This document shows positions 16,209-23,477 of a stretch of 64,000 bases of DNA, piece after piece (positions within the stretch are counted from its first letter, which is position 1; each line of letters opens with the position of its first letter). Below the pieces are notes generated by a model, which was not told the DNA's origin, searched no databases, and saw nothing but the letters and a program-made list of their open reading frames with translations. The stretch is from assembly GCF_030291135.1 (NCBI RefSeq), contig NZ_CP127409.1, positions 2,790,001 through 2,854,000 of the forward strand, read 5' to 3'. Origin of the DNA: Rhodanobacter thiooxydans (GTDB taxonomy: Bacteria > Pseudomonadota > Gammaproteobacteria > Xanthomonadales > Rhodanobacteraceae). The translations under genes and the position numbers were made by a program.

Positions 16209-16786
16209 GTCTGCGCAGCAACGACCACCAGTGGGGTTCGGTCGCCAGGTTCTTCCACTGGATCATCGCGCTGGGCATCCTCGGCAACGGCCTGTTCGGC
16301 CTGTTGATGGATCTGGCCAGCTCGCCGATGCAGAAGATCAACTGGCTGGCCCTGCACAAGTCGATCGGCCTTACCGTGCTGGCGCTGGCGCTGCTGCGCA
16401 TCGCGTGGCGCTGGACCGACCGCCGCCCGGCCGAGGAACCGGCGCCGCGCTGGCAGCAACTTGCCGCGCGAGCGGCGCATGGCGCGCTGTACGTGTTGAT
16501 CGTGCTGCTGCCGCTCAGCGGCTGGTGGTTCAACTCGGTCACCGGCAAGCCGCTGCAGTGGTTCAAGCTGTTCAACCTGCCGGCGCTGGTGCAGAAGAAC
16601 GACACGCTGCGCGATTTTGCGCACGGCGTGCACGAGTACCTGTTCTGGTTCCTCATCCTGGTGCTGGTGGCGCATGTCGGCGGCGCGCTGAAACACCACC
16701 TGCGCGACCACGACGACACGCTGCGCCGGATGCTGCCGTTTGGCCGTCTGCGTGAGCGCCGCCCTTCCGAAGGAGACCATCGATGA
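16205..16786 (+). CDS. Cytochrome b561-family membrane diheme protein
   Basis: A 193-residue protein with four membrane helices. Candidate heme-ligating His residues lie in RFFHWIIALG, LHKSIGLTVL, ARAAHGALYVLIVLLPLSGWW and FAHGVHEYLFW, matching bacterial CybB-type b561 proteins, which exchange electrons with quinones or superoxide at the inner membrane. It is translationally coupled to YceI genes on both sides by four-base overlaps. The pairing suggests that the YceI proteins deliver or bind a quinone or isoprenoid used with this cytochrome; that is inference. Confidence 0.92.
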   Translation: MSLRSNDHQWGSVARFFHWIIALGILGNGLFGLLMDLASSPMQKINWLALHKSIGLTVLALALLRIAWRWTDRRPAEEPAPRWQQLAARAAHGALYVLIVLLPLSGWWFNSVTGKPLQWFKLFNLPALVQKNDTLRDFAHGVHEYLFWFLILVLVAHVGGALKHHLRDHDDTLRRMLPFGRLRERRPSEGDHR

Positions 16787-17328
16787 AACGTCTTGCCATC
16801 CTGCTGGCGCTCGCCCTGCCCGGCGCCGCCGCGGCCACCGATTACACCGTGCAGCCGGCGACCAGCACGCTCGGCTTCAGCAACACCTTCCAGGGCGAAT
16901 CGTTCGACGGCCGGTTCGGCCAGTGGACCGCCGCGATCAGCTACGACGCGGCGAACCTGGCCGCGTCGAAGTTCGACGTGGAAGTGAACCTGGCCAGCGT
17001 GAAGACCGGCGACAAGGACCGCGACGGCGCGCTGCCCGGTTCGGACTTCTTCGACGTGGCGAAATTCCCCAAGGCGCACTTCGTCACCACCGGCTTCCGC
17101 CAGAGCGGCGGCAAGGTGATCGCCGACGGCCAGCTCACCCTGCGCGGCGTGACCAAACCGGTGAGCCTCGAGGTGACGTTCAAGCCGCAAGCCAGTGGCG
17201 CCACGCTGGACGTGGCCGGCACGCTGAAGCGGCTGGACTTCGGCGTGGGCACCGGCGACTACGCCGACACCTCGGTGATCGGTGGCGAGGTGAAGGTCAC
17301 GGCACATCTGCAGCTGGCGGCGAAGTAA
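16783..17328 (+). CDS. YceI-family periplasmic protein (second copy)
   Basis: A 181-residue secreted protein: signal peptide 1-18 (RLAILLALALPGAAAA), followed by a YceI domain with TDYTVQPATSTLGFSNTF, the PGSDFFDVAKFPKAHF signature and LTLRGVTKPVSLEVTF. It is closer to typical YceI in length than the first copy. It begins within the end of the b561 gene (ATGA) and ends ten bases before the GTPase gene. Confidence 0.92.
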   Translation: MKRLAILLALALPGAAAATDYTVQPATSTLGFSNTFQGESFDGRFGQWTAAISYDAANLAASKFDVEVNLASVKTGDKDRDGALPGSDFFDVAKFPKAHFVTTGFRQSGGKVIADGQLTLRGVTKPVSLEVTFKPQASGATLDVAGTLKRLDFGVGTGDYADTSVIGGEVKVTAHLQLAAK

Positions 17329-17337
17329 ACCTCCACG

Positions 17338-18699
17338 ATGCCGAACGACAGCCTGTGGCAGCGCCTACGTGGACTGGTCAGCGGCGGCGGCGACCGGGCC
17401 ACCACGCCACCACCGCGCGCGGACGCCGGCTCCACCCAGGTGGCCGACAGCCTGCGCGCGCTGCTGGATGACCCGAGCATCTCCGCGTCGGTACGCAGCG
17501 AGCTGGCCGCGGATTTCGGCCGCATCGAGCAGATGCTGGACAAGCTCCAGCGCGGCGAACTGCACGTGGCCGTGTTCGGCCGCGTCTCCGCGGGCAAGTC
17601 GGCGCTGGGCAATGCGCTGCTCGGCCGCGAGGCGTTCACCGTGGGCGTCCTGCACGGCACCACCACCACGGCCGACCACGCCCTGCTGGACGAGGCCCAG
17701 CACGACGGCCTGGTACTGATCGACACGCCCGGCATCAACGAGCTCGACGGCGAGGCCCGCGAAAAGCTGGCGTTCGAGGTGGCCGAGGTCAGCGATCTGG
17801 TGATCTTCGTCTGCGACGGCGACCTCACCCGCGAAGAACTCGACGCGCTGAAAAATCTCGCCGCGACCCAGCGCCCGCTGCTGCTCGCCTTGAACAAGGC
17901 GGATCGCTATGGCCGCGACGAACTGGACGGCCTGCTGGAACACCTGCGCCTGCGCGTGGCTGGGCTGGTGCGCGCCGAAGACGTGCTGGCGGTGGCGGCC
18001 CACCCGGCCCCGCAACGCGTGGTCGAGGTCGACACCCGGGGTCACGAGCACCCGCGCGAGCAGGCGCGCACGCCGGACGTCGCCACGCTGCGCGAACGCC
18101 TGCTGGCGATCGCTGCGCGCGAAGGCAAGACGCTGTCGGCGATCAACGCGGGGCTGTACGCCGGCCGGCTCACCGACCAGGTCAGCGCTCGCATCGCCGA
18201 AACCCGCAAGGCGGTGGCGGCGAAACTGATCCATCACTACTGCATCGCCAAGGGCGTCGCCGTGGCGCTGAACCCGATCCCGGTCGCCGACCTGCTGGCC
18301 GCCGCGGGGCTGGACGCGGCGATGGTGGTGCAACTGTCCCGCGTCTACGGCCTGCCGCTGACCCGCGCCGAATCCGGCCGGCTGGTGGCGGTGATTTCCG
18401 CGCAGTTGGCCGCGCTGATGGGCGCGATCTGGGGCATGCAACTGGTCGCCTCGGCGTTGAAAGGCGTCAGCGCCGGGTTGTCCGTCGTGGTCACCGCCGC
18501 GGCGCAGGGCGCGCTGGGCTGGTACGCCACCGTACTGATCGGCCGCGCCGCGGAGCGCTACCTGATCGCCGGTAAATCCTGGGGCCAAGCCGGCGCCAAA
18601 CGCGCCGTCGCCGACATCGTGGCCAGCCTCGACCGCGACTCGATCCTGCGCGAGGCGCGCGAGGAAATCCTGAAGCGGCTGAAGTCGCGCCGCGCCTAG
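17338..18699 (+). CDS. GTPase with DUF697 membrane-associated C-terminal domain
   Basis: About 453 residues. The G domain (70-235) has a P-loop GRVSAGKSALGNALL, a G2-type Thr-rich GTTTTADH, a G3 motif LIDTPGINEL and a G4 motif LNKAD. The C-terminal 170 residues contain a DUF697-like segment (IAKGVAVALNPIPVADLLAA) and hydrophobic stretches (GLSVVVTAAAQGALGWYATVLIG). Similar Era-like/DUF697 proteins are widespread but poorly characterised; a role in envelope or membrane homeostasis is only a guess. It follows the YceI cassette by ten bases and may be cotranscribed. Confidence 0.85.
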   Translation: MPNDSLWQRLRGLVSGGGDRATTPPPRADAGSTQVADSLRALLDDPSISASVRSELAADFGRIEQMLDKLQRGELHVAVFGRVSAGKSALGNALLGREAFTVGVLHGTTTTADHALLDEAQHDGLVLIDTPGINELDGEAREKLAFEVAEVSDLVIFVCDGDLTREELDALKNLAATQRPLLLALNKADRYGRDELDGLLEHLRLRVAGLVRAEDVLAVAAHPAPQRVVEVDTRGHEHPREQARTPDVATLRERLLAIAAREGKTLSAINAGLYAGRLTDQVSARIAETRKAVAAKLIHHYCIAKGVAVALNPIPVADLLAAAGLDAAMVVQLSRVYGLPLTRAESGRLVAVISAQLAALMGAIWGMQLVASALKGVSAGLSVVVTAAAQGALGWYATVLIGRAAERYLIAGKSWGQAGAKRAVADIVASLDRDSILREAREEILKRLKSRRA

Positions 18700-18709
18700 C
18701 AGCTTTGCT

Positions 18710-18817
18710 CCTCCCCCTGCTTGCAGGGGGAGGCTGGGAGGGGGTTAGGCTTTTGACTTTGCAATCACGATCAAAAGCGAACCCCACCCCAACCCTCCCC
18801 TGCTGCGCAGGGGAGGG
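18710..18817. repeat. Paired palindromic repeat between convergent genes
   Basis: Two strong hairpins flank an inner inverted repeat: CCTCCCCCTGC with its complement (18710-18720/18723-18733, 2-base loop), GCTTTTGA/TCAAAAGC (near 18749-18778), and CCCTCCCCTGC with its complement (18793-18803/18807-18817). The right half, with CCCCACCCCAACCC just before it, is the same family as the element inserted in the methyltransferase gene at 23089-23128. It lies after the GTPase stop and before the glutaredoxin stop, so it could also terminate transcription both ways. Confidence 0.75.
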
Positions 18818-18820
18818 AGC

Positions 18821-19051
18821 TCAGGCTCCGAGGAACGTGCGCACCGCCGCCGCATCGAATGGCCAGTCCAGTTCGCGCCCATCGCGCGTATCGCGCAGCA
18901 CCGGCACGCGGGTGCCGTAGCGCTGTTCCAGTTCGACCGAATCGTCCACCCATGCGCTGTCGAAATCCGGCGCACGCGCCTCGGCCATCACCGCCAGGGC
19001 GAGATCGCACAAGTGACAGTAATCACGCTGGTACAGGATCAGGTCGGACAT
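18821..19051 (-). CDS. Glutaredoxin-like (DUF836) small thiol protein
   Basis: A 76-residue thioredoxin-fold protein starting MSDLILYQRDYCHLCDLAL with a CHLC (CxxC) redox motif at residues 12-15. The cis-Pro strand is TRVPVLRDTRDG, and the protein ends with a DWPFDAAAVRTFL helix. This is the size and shape of the DUF836/glutaredoxin-like family. The shorter start at MSDL is chosen because an upstream in-frame extension to 19102 overlaps the promoter region of sdaA. The physiological partner is unknown. Confidence 0.88.
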   Translation of the reverse strand: MSDLILYQRDYCHLCDLALAVMAEARAPDFDSAWVDDSVELEQRYGTRVPVLRDTRDGRELDWPFDAAAVRTFLGA

Positions 19052-19117
19052 GCGGCTGCGAATGGCTGGGAACGCCGCGTAGAATAACCGGCCAACCCAC
19101 ACCCAAGCAGCGCACCC

Positions 19118-20500
19118 ATGGCCGTCAGCGTATTCGACCTGTTCAAGATCGGCATCGGACCTTCGTCGTCACACACGGTAGGGCCGATGCGCGCCGCCGC
19201 GCGCTTCGCCGAGCACTGGCTGGAAGAGAAGGGCGTGCTCGACCGCGTCGCCCGCGTGCGCGCCGAGCTGTACGGCTCGCTGGCGATGACCGGCCGCGGC
19301 CATGGCACCGACAAGGCCGTGCTGCTGGGCTTCGAGGGGCAGCACCCGGACACGGTCGATCCGGACCAGATCCCCGCCACGCTGGAGCGTATCCGCGGCA
19401 CGGGCCGCATCCATCTGCTGGGCAAGCGCGAGATCGCCTTCGACGAGAAGGCTGACCTGGTCTTCAACAAGCGCCAGAAGCTGCCGTTCCACACCAACGG
19501 CATGCGCTTTTCCGCCTACGACGCCGACGGCAACGAACTGGCCACGCGCGACTACTACTCGGTCGGCGGCGGCTTCGTGGTCAACACCGACGAGGCGGCG
19601 GAAGACCGCATCGTCGCCGACACCACCGCGCAGCCCTACCCGTTCAACACCGGCGACGAAATGCTGGCACTGTGCAAGCAGCACGGGCTGACCATCGCGC
19701 AGCTGATGATGGCGAACGAGAGCGTGTGGCGCTCCGAAGCGGAAACCCGCGCCGGCCTGCTGACCATCTGGCAGGCGATGAAGGACTGCGTCACCCGCGG
19801 TCTGCGCTCGCCCGGCACCCTGCCCGGCGGCCTGCACGTCACGCGCCGCGCGCCGGCGATGGCCGACGAGCTGCGCAACCAGCCCGAGGCCGCGCTGAAG
19901 GACCCGCTGACCATCCTCGACTGGGTCAACCTCTACGCGCTCGCCGTCAACGAGGAAAACGCCGCCGGCGGCCGCGTGGTCACCGCGCCCACCAACGGCG
20001 CCGCCGGCATCGTGCCCGCGGTCGGCCACTACTACCTGCGCTTCTGCCCGAAGGCGGACGACGAAGGCATCATCAACTACCTCCTCACCGCCGCCGCCAT
20101 CGGCATCCTGTACAAGGAAAACGCCTCGATCTCCGGTGCCGAAGTCGGCTGCCAGGGCGAAGTCGGCGTGGCCTGCTCGATGGCCGCCGGCGGCCTCACC
20201 GCCGCGCTCGGCGGCAACGTGATGCAGGTGGAGAACGCCGCCGAGATCGGCATGGAACACAACCTCGGCCTCACCTGCGACCCGATCGGCGGCCTGGTGC
20301 AGATCCCCTGCATCGAGCGCAACGCAATGGGTTCGGTCAAGGCCATCAACGCCAGCCGCATGGCACTGAAAAGCGACGGCAAACACCGCGTCTCGCTCGA
20401 CAAGGTCATCAAGACCATGCGCGACACCGGCCGCGACATGAAGGACAAGTACAAGGAAACCAGTCGCGGTGGCCTCGCGGTCAACGTCATCGAGTGCTGA
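19118..20500 (+). CDS. sdaA: L-serine ammonia-lyase (iron-sulfur dependent)
   Basis: A 460-residue single-chain L-serine dehydratase that converts L-serine to pyruvate and ammonia. It starts [20 protein letters not shown] with the family's [11 protein letters not shown] substrate loop. It has the [14 protein letters not shown] segment and the conserved cysteines of the [4Fe-4S] cluster in [20 protein letters not shown] and near ITTCDPIGG-like [15 protein letters not shown]. Length and domain order (beta then alpha) match SdaA/SdaB. Its promoter lies in the short gap to the divergent glutaredoxin gene. Confidence 0.96.
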   Translation: MAVSVFDLFKIGIGPSSSHTVGPMRAAARFAEHWLEEKGVLDRVARVRAELYGSLAMTGRGHGTDKAVLLGFEGQHPDTVDPDQIPATLERIRGTGRIHLLGKREIAFDEKADLVFNKRQKLPFHTNGMRFSAYDADGNELATRDYYSVGGGFVVNTDEAAEDRIVADTTAQPYPFNTGDEMLALCKQHGLTIAQLMMANESVWRSEAETRAGLLTIWQAMKDCVTRGLRSPGTLPGGLHVTRRAPAMADELRNQPEAALKDPLTILDWVNLYALAVNEENAAGGRVVTAPTNGAAGIVPAVGHYYLRFCPKADDEGIINYLLTAAAIGILYKENASISGAEVGCQGEVGVACSMAAGGLTAALGGNVMQVENAAEIGMEHNLGLTCDPIGGLVQIPCIERNAMGSVKAINASRMALKSDGKHRVSLDKVIKTMRDTGRDMKDKYKETSRGGLAVNVIEC

Positions 20501-20510
20501 AGCCTCACCC

Positions 20511-20537
20511 GTAGGAGCCCGCCCGCGGGCGATGCTC
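20511..20537 (+). repeat. REP-like palindrome after sdaA
   Basis: GTAGGAGCCCGCCCGCGGGC plus GATGCTC, ten bases after the sdaA stop. It has the same core as the inverted pair at 26450-26558 and is a variant of the copy at 15407-15435. It may act as a weak terminator or mRNA stabiliser. Confidence 0.75.
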
Positions 20538-20563
20538 CACAACCGCGACGGACCGAAACAAGC

Positions 20564-20770
20564 ATGCCTCACGAACGCTACAACCCAATTCCACTGAACA
20601 TCCCGGCCACGAAGAATCGCTGGTCGAAGAATCCCGCGTTTGCCGAGACCTATAACGCGCTTGCCGACGAATTCCCTGCGCTGGGCCACTGCGCCAATGC
20701 CGTCGGTTGTGAATTGCACAGCGCACAGGCACCGAAACCCAAGGCGTCCCGCCGCAACCTCCCCCGCTGA
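20564..20770 (+). CDS. Small hypothetical protein (doubtful)
   Basis: A 68-codon frame starting MPHERYNPIPLNIPATKNRW. The first about 45 residues look protein-like, with mixed composition unlike random GC-rich frames; the tail (KPKASRRNLPR) does not. No strong ribosome site precedes it. It could be a genuine small protein at the edge of the restriction-modification island or a decayed gene fragment. I do not recognise a family. Confidence 0.3.
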   Translation: MPHERYNPIPLNIPATKNRWSKNPAFAETYNALADEFPALGHCANAVGCELHSAQAPKPKASRRNLPR

Positions 20771-20838
20771 GAAGGGCCGCCGGCCTGTTCACTGTATGGG
20801 GGTGGCCGTACGTCGCAACGCCGCCCCGCCGCGCGCAA

Positions 20839-21282
20839 CTACCGATGACTGTTCGCTTTCGTGCCGCTGCGTGGCTTGGCTGACACCAGCCGTCTTGAAG
20901 GCGACGCCAAGGCAAGGATCACGTCGCATACGACCTTCTGCTGCGCCGCCGGCAGCTGCCGGTAGATGTCGAAGACCTTCTGGTCATCGTAGGTCGGAGC
21001 GTCTTCCTTGACCTGCCTCGCACTACGCTTCCCGCGCGCCGCGCGATCACCGAACCGCAGGAAATCCGGGCTTTCCTTCAGCCAGTCCGCCAACACGACC
21101 AACTTGTCCTGCTCGGGGATCCCCTTGCCGCTCAACCAGCGCGAAGCCGTCTGGAACACCACCGAGGTACCCGGAAAACGCAGGTTGAACTGCGTGACCA
21201 GCACCCCCGGGCGCGGCTCGTAGCCCTGCGCAATCATTGCGGCAGACAGGCGTTTCGAGAATTCGGCGCGTTCATTGCTCAT
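20839..21282 (-). CDS. Helix-turn-helix regulator divergent from the R-M genes
   Basis: A 147-residue DNA-binding protein. The N-terminal about 75 residues resemble an XRE/phage-repressor-like fold: FSKRLSAAMIAQGY, then FQTASRWLSGKGIPEQDKLV as the probable recognition region, followed by LADWLKESPDFLRFG. The C-terminal part (90-125) has an amphipathic helix (DDQKVFDIYRQLPAAQQKVV). The start is placed at MSNERAEF; an upstream frame to 21321 would enter the divergent promoter. Its position next to mod suggests it controls the R-M genes, in the manner of controller proteins, although it is not a typical small C-protein. Confidence 0.7.
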   Translation of the reverse strand: MSNERAEFSKRLSAAMIAQGYEPRPGVLVTQFNLRFPGTSVVFQTASRWLSGKGIPEQDKLVVLADWLKESPDFLRFGDRAARGKRSARQVKEDAPTYDDQKVFDIYRQLPAAQQKVVCDVILALASPSRRLVSAKPRSGTKANSHR

Positions 21283-21334
21283 CCCTTGGCAAGTTACCGA
21301 CCGTCCTGCCTTCCAGTTCACGTATTGAGTTCAC

Positions 21335-21356
21335 TATGATTAACGTATGTAGTTAA
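21335..21356 (+). promoter_or_regulatory. mod promoter -10 and overlapping inverted-repeat operator candidate
   Basis: TATGAT at 21335-21340 matches the sigma-70 -10 consensus at five of six positions. TTAAC-N7-GTTAA (21340-21356) is an inverted repeat covering the expected transcription start. The intergenic stretch is AT-rich compared with the surroundings and also has two ACGTAT words. It is a good candidate operator for the divergent regulator. The short leader implied favours the GTG start at 21375. Confidence 0.5.
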
Positions 21357-21374
21357 TTCATGGGGAACGGCCGC

Positions 21375-23477
21375 GTGACCAATTCACTGCTGGAACAGCT
21401 GCCGGAGATCGTCAGGGAAGGCCGCAAGCACGCCGAGAAGATCCTGGAGAGCCTGGAAGGGCGCCACCGGGTCAGCCTGCAGACGCGCGAATGGGTGCTG
21501 CCTTCGAAGGACACCCGCGACAGCGACTGGATTGCCGCGGCGAACCGGCAGGCGCATCTGGGCGAGGAAGGCACGGCCGACTGGACCAACCGGCTGATCT
21601 ACGGCGACAACCTGCTGGCTATGGCCGCGCTGCTGGCCGGCGACGAACACACGCCCAGCCTGCGCGGCAAGGTCGACCTGATCTACATCGATCCGCCGTT
21701 CGACTCCAAGGCCGACTACCGCACCAAGGTTTCGCTGCCGGGTGTCGAACTGGAGCAGCGGCCCACGGTGATCGAGCAGTTCGCGTATTCCGATACGTGG
21801 TCGGACGGTACGGCGTCGTATCTGGCGATGATCACACCGCGGTTGATTCTGATGCGGGAGTTATTGAGCGATAGCGGGTCGATCTACGTGCATCTTGATT
21901 GGCATGTGAGTCACTACGTCAAGTTGATGATGGACGAAGTATTCGGGAAGGACCGCTTTCAAAACGAAATCATCTGGGAGCGGACCAACGCCCATAACAT
22001 GCCCACGAAGACCTACATCCGGGCGCAGGATGTGATTTTCTTTTACAGCAAGATGGAGTCGTTCCACTTCGCCAAGCAATTTACTGAATACGGCGAAGCA
22101 CAGTTGTCCCGATACAAGAAAGACGAAAGTGGACGGCTATTCACCGGGCGCGACCTGACGTTTTCCACCGCTAATAGAAATCGTCAATTCGAATGGCGGG
22201 GCACGCAACCACCCGCACACCGTTCATGGGGATATTCCCGGGATGATCTGGAGCGGCTCTACCAAGAAGGTCGGATTCTGCTGAAACAGGATGGAACACC
22301 TCGCCTTGATGGACTGAAGGTCTACTTGGACGAAACCAAAGGCAAGCCGCTTACAACCATCTGGAACGATCTCGGACGGATCGGCAACACATCTGCTGAA
22401 CGCATCGATTACGCAACGCAAAAGCCCGAAAAACTTCTCGAACGGATCATCCAAGCGTCTTGCCCAGACAACGGCCTCGTCGCCGATTTCAACGGTGGCT
22501 CCGGCACCACCGCCGCCGTCGCCGAAAAACTTGGCCGTCGCTGGATCACCACCGACCTCGGCAAGCCGGCCTGCATGATCATGCGCAAGCGGCTGATCGA
22601 CCAGGGCGCCAAGCCGTTCCTGTACCAGGCGATCGGCGACTACCAGGTCGAGGCGGCGAAGAGCGCGATGGGACGCAGCTTCCGCGTCGGCGACCTGTCC
22701 GGCATCGTGCTGTCGCTGTACGGCGCGCTGCCGCTGCAACCGGAAGACAATCCGCTGCGCAATCTCGGCGCGGTGGTGTATGGCGGCAAGAAGACCCTGG
22801 TGCTGGTCGATTCGCCAAACAAGCTCACTGGCGCCGCCACCCTGCGCAAGGCGATCGCCCAACGCGAGCAATTGCTTGGCGGCTGGGATTCAGTAGTGGT
22901 TCTGGGCTGGAACTTCGAGCCTTCGATCGGCGAGAGCATTACCGCGCTCAACGACGACCGCCTGAAGGTGCTGGTGATCCCGCCCGACCTGCTCGACCGC
23001 CTGCGCAAGAAGGGCGGCATAGAGAAGCTGCGCGGCCAGGTGCGCTTCTCCAGCCTGCAGTACCTCACGATCAAGCCGGTGCGACGCGTACCCTCACCCC
23101 CAACCCCTCTCCCGGAGGGAGAGGGGAGACAAGAACAGCTGCAGGTCACCCTGGACAACTACGTGCTGCTCTCGCCCGAAGCGATCAATCTCGACGACGA
23201 CAACCGCAAGAAGCTGCTCAAGGTGGCGAACGCCGAACCGCTGGCGCTGATCGAGTATTGGGCGGTAGACCCGGACTACGACGGATCGGTGTTCCGGTCG
23301 GTGTGGCAGGACTACCGCGGCAACACCGCCAACGACGACGACCCGCTGCGCGTGATCACTGCCGCCGAGTTCAGCGTGCCGCGCAAGGCCGGTGAACGTC
23401 GGGTGTGCGTGCGCGTGGTCGACGTGTTCGGCTTCGAGGCTGAAGTGGTGCAGGTGGTGGCGGAGCCGAAGGCATGA
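21375..23477 (+). CDS. Type III-like site-specific adenine DNA methyltransferase (Mod)
   Basis: A methyltransferase of about 700 residues. Counting from the upstream ATG at 21360, the catalytic motif IV is IDPPFDSK (DPPF at 111-114) and motif I is [12 protein letters not shown] (about 377-384), an order typical of beta-class N6-adenine methyltransferases such as type III Mod subunits. The target-recognition region should lie between them, and this part (about 21900-22450) has visibly lower GC than the rest. The GTG at 21375 is preferred as start because GGGGAA stands eight bases before it and the protein then begins with TNSLLEQLP; the ATG at 21360 lacks a ribosome site. A palindromic repeat is inserted in frame near residue 580. 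It overlaps the restriction gene by ATGA. Confidence 0.9.
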   Translation: MTNSLLEQLPEIVREGRKHAEKILESLEGRHRVSLQTREWVLPSKDTRDSDWIAAANRQAHLGEEGTADWTNRLIYGDNLLAMAALLAGDEHTPSLRGKVDLIYIDPPFDSKADYRTKVSLPGVELEQRPTVIEQFAYSDTWSDGTASYLAMITPRLILMRELLSDSGSIYVHLDWHVSHYVKLMMDEVFGKDRFQNEIIWERTNAHNMPTKTYIRAQDVIFFYSKMESFHFAKQFTEYGEAQLSRYKKDESGRLFTGRDLTFSTANRNRQFEWRGTQPPAHRSWGYSRDDLERLYQEGRILLKQDGTPRLDGLKVYLDETKGKPLTTIWNDLGRIGNTSAERIDYATQKPEKLLERIIQASCPDNGLVADFNGGSGTTAAVAEKLGRRWITTDLGKPACMIMRKRLIDQGAKPFLYQAIGDYQVEAAKSAMGRSFRVGDLSGIVLSLYGALPLQPEDNPLRNLGAVVYGGKKTLVLVDSPNKLTGAATLRKAIAQREQLLGGWDSVVVLGWNFEPSIGESITALNDDRLKVLVIPPDLLDRLRKKGGIEKLRGQVRFSSLQYLTIKPVRRVPSPPTPLPEGEGRQEQLQVTLDNYVLLSPEAINLDDDNRKKLLKVANAEPLALIEYWAVDPDYDGSVFRSVWQDYRGNTANDDDPLRVITAAEFSVPRKAGERRVCVRVVDVFGFEAEVVQVVAEPKA
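23089..23128 (+). repeat. Palindromic repeat inserted in frame in the methyltransferase gene
   Basis: ACCCTCACCCCCAACCCCTC followed by TCCCGGAGGGAGAGGGGAG forms a hairpin (CCTCTCCC/GGGAGAGG arms). In the protein it encodes [14 protein letters not shown], a low-complexity insert between the strands LTIKPVRR and [11 protein letters not shown]. It belongs to the same family as the right half of the intergenic repeat at 18793-18817. The frame is kept, so the enzyme may still be made. Confidence 0.8.

Noticed and set aside
21360-21374. ATG at 21360 as start of the methyltransferase
   Set aside because: No ribosome site before it, and the implied transcript leader would be very short; the in-frame GTG at 21375 has GGGGAA at a good distance.
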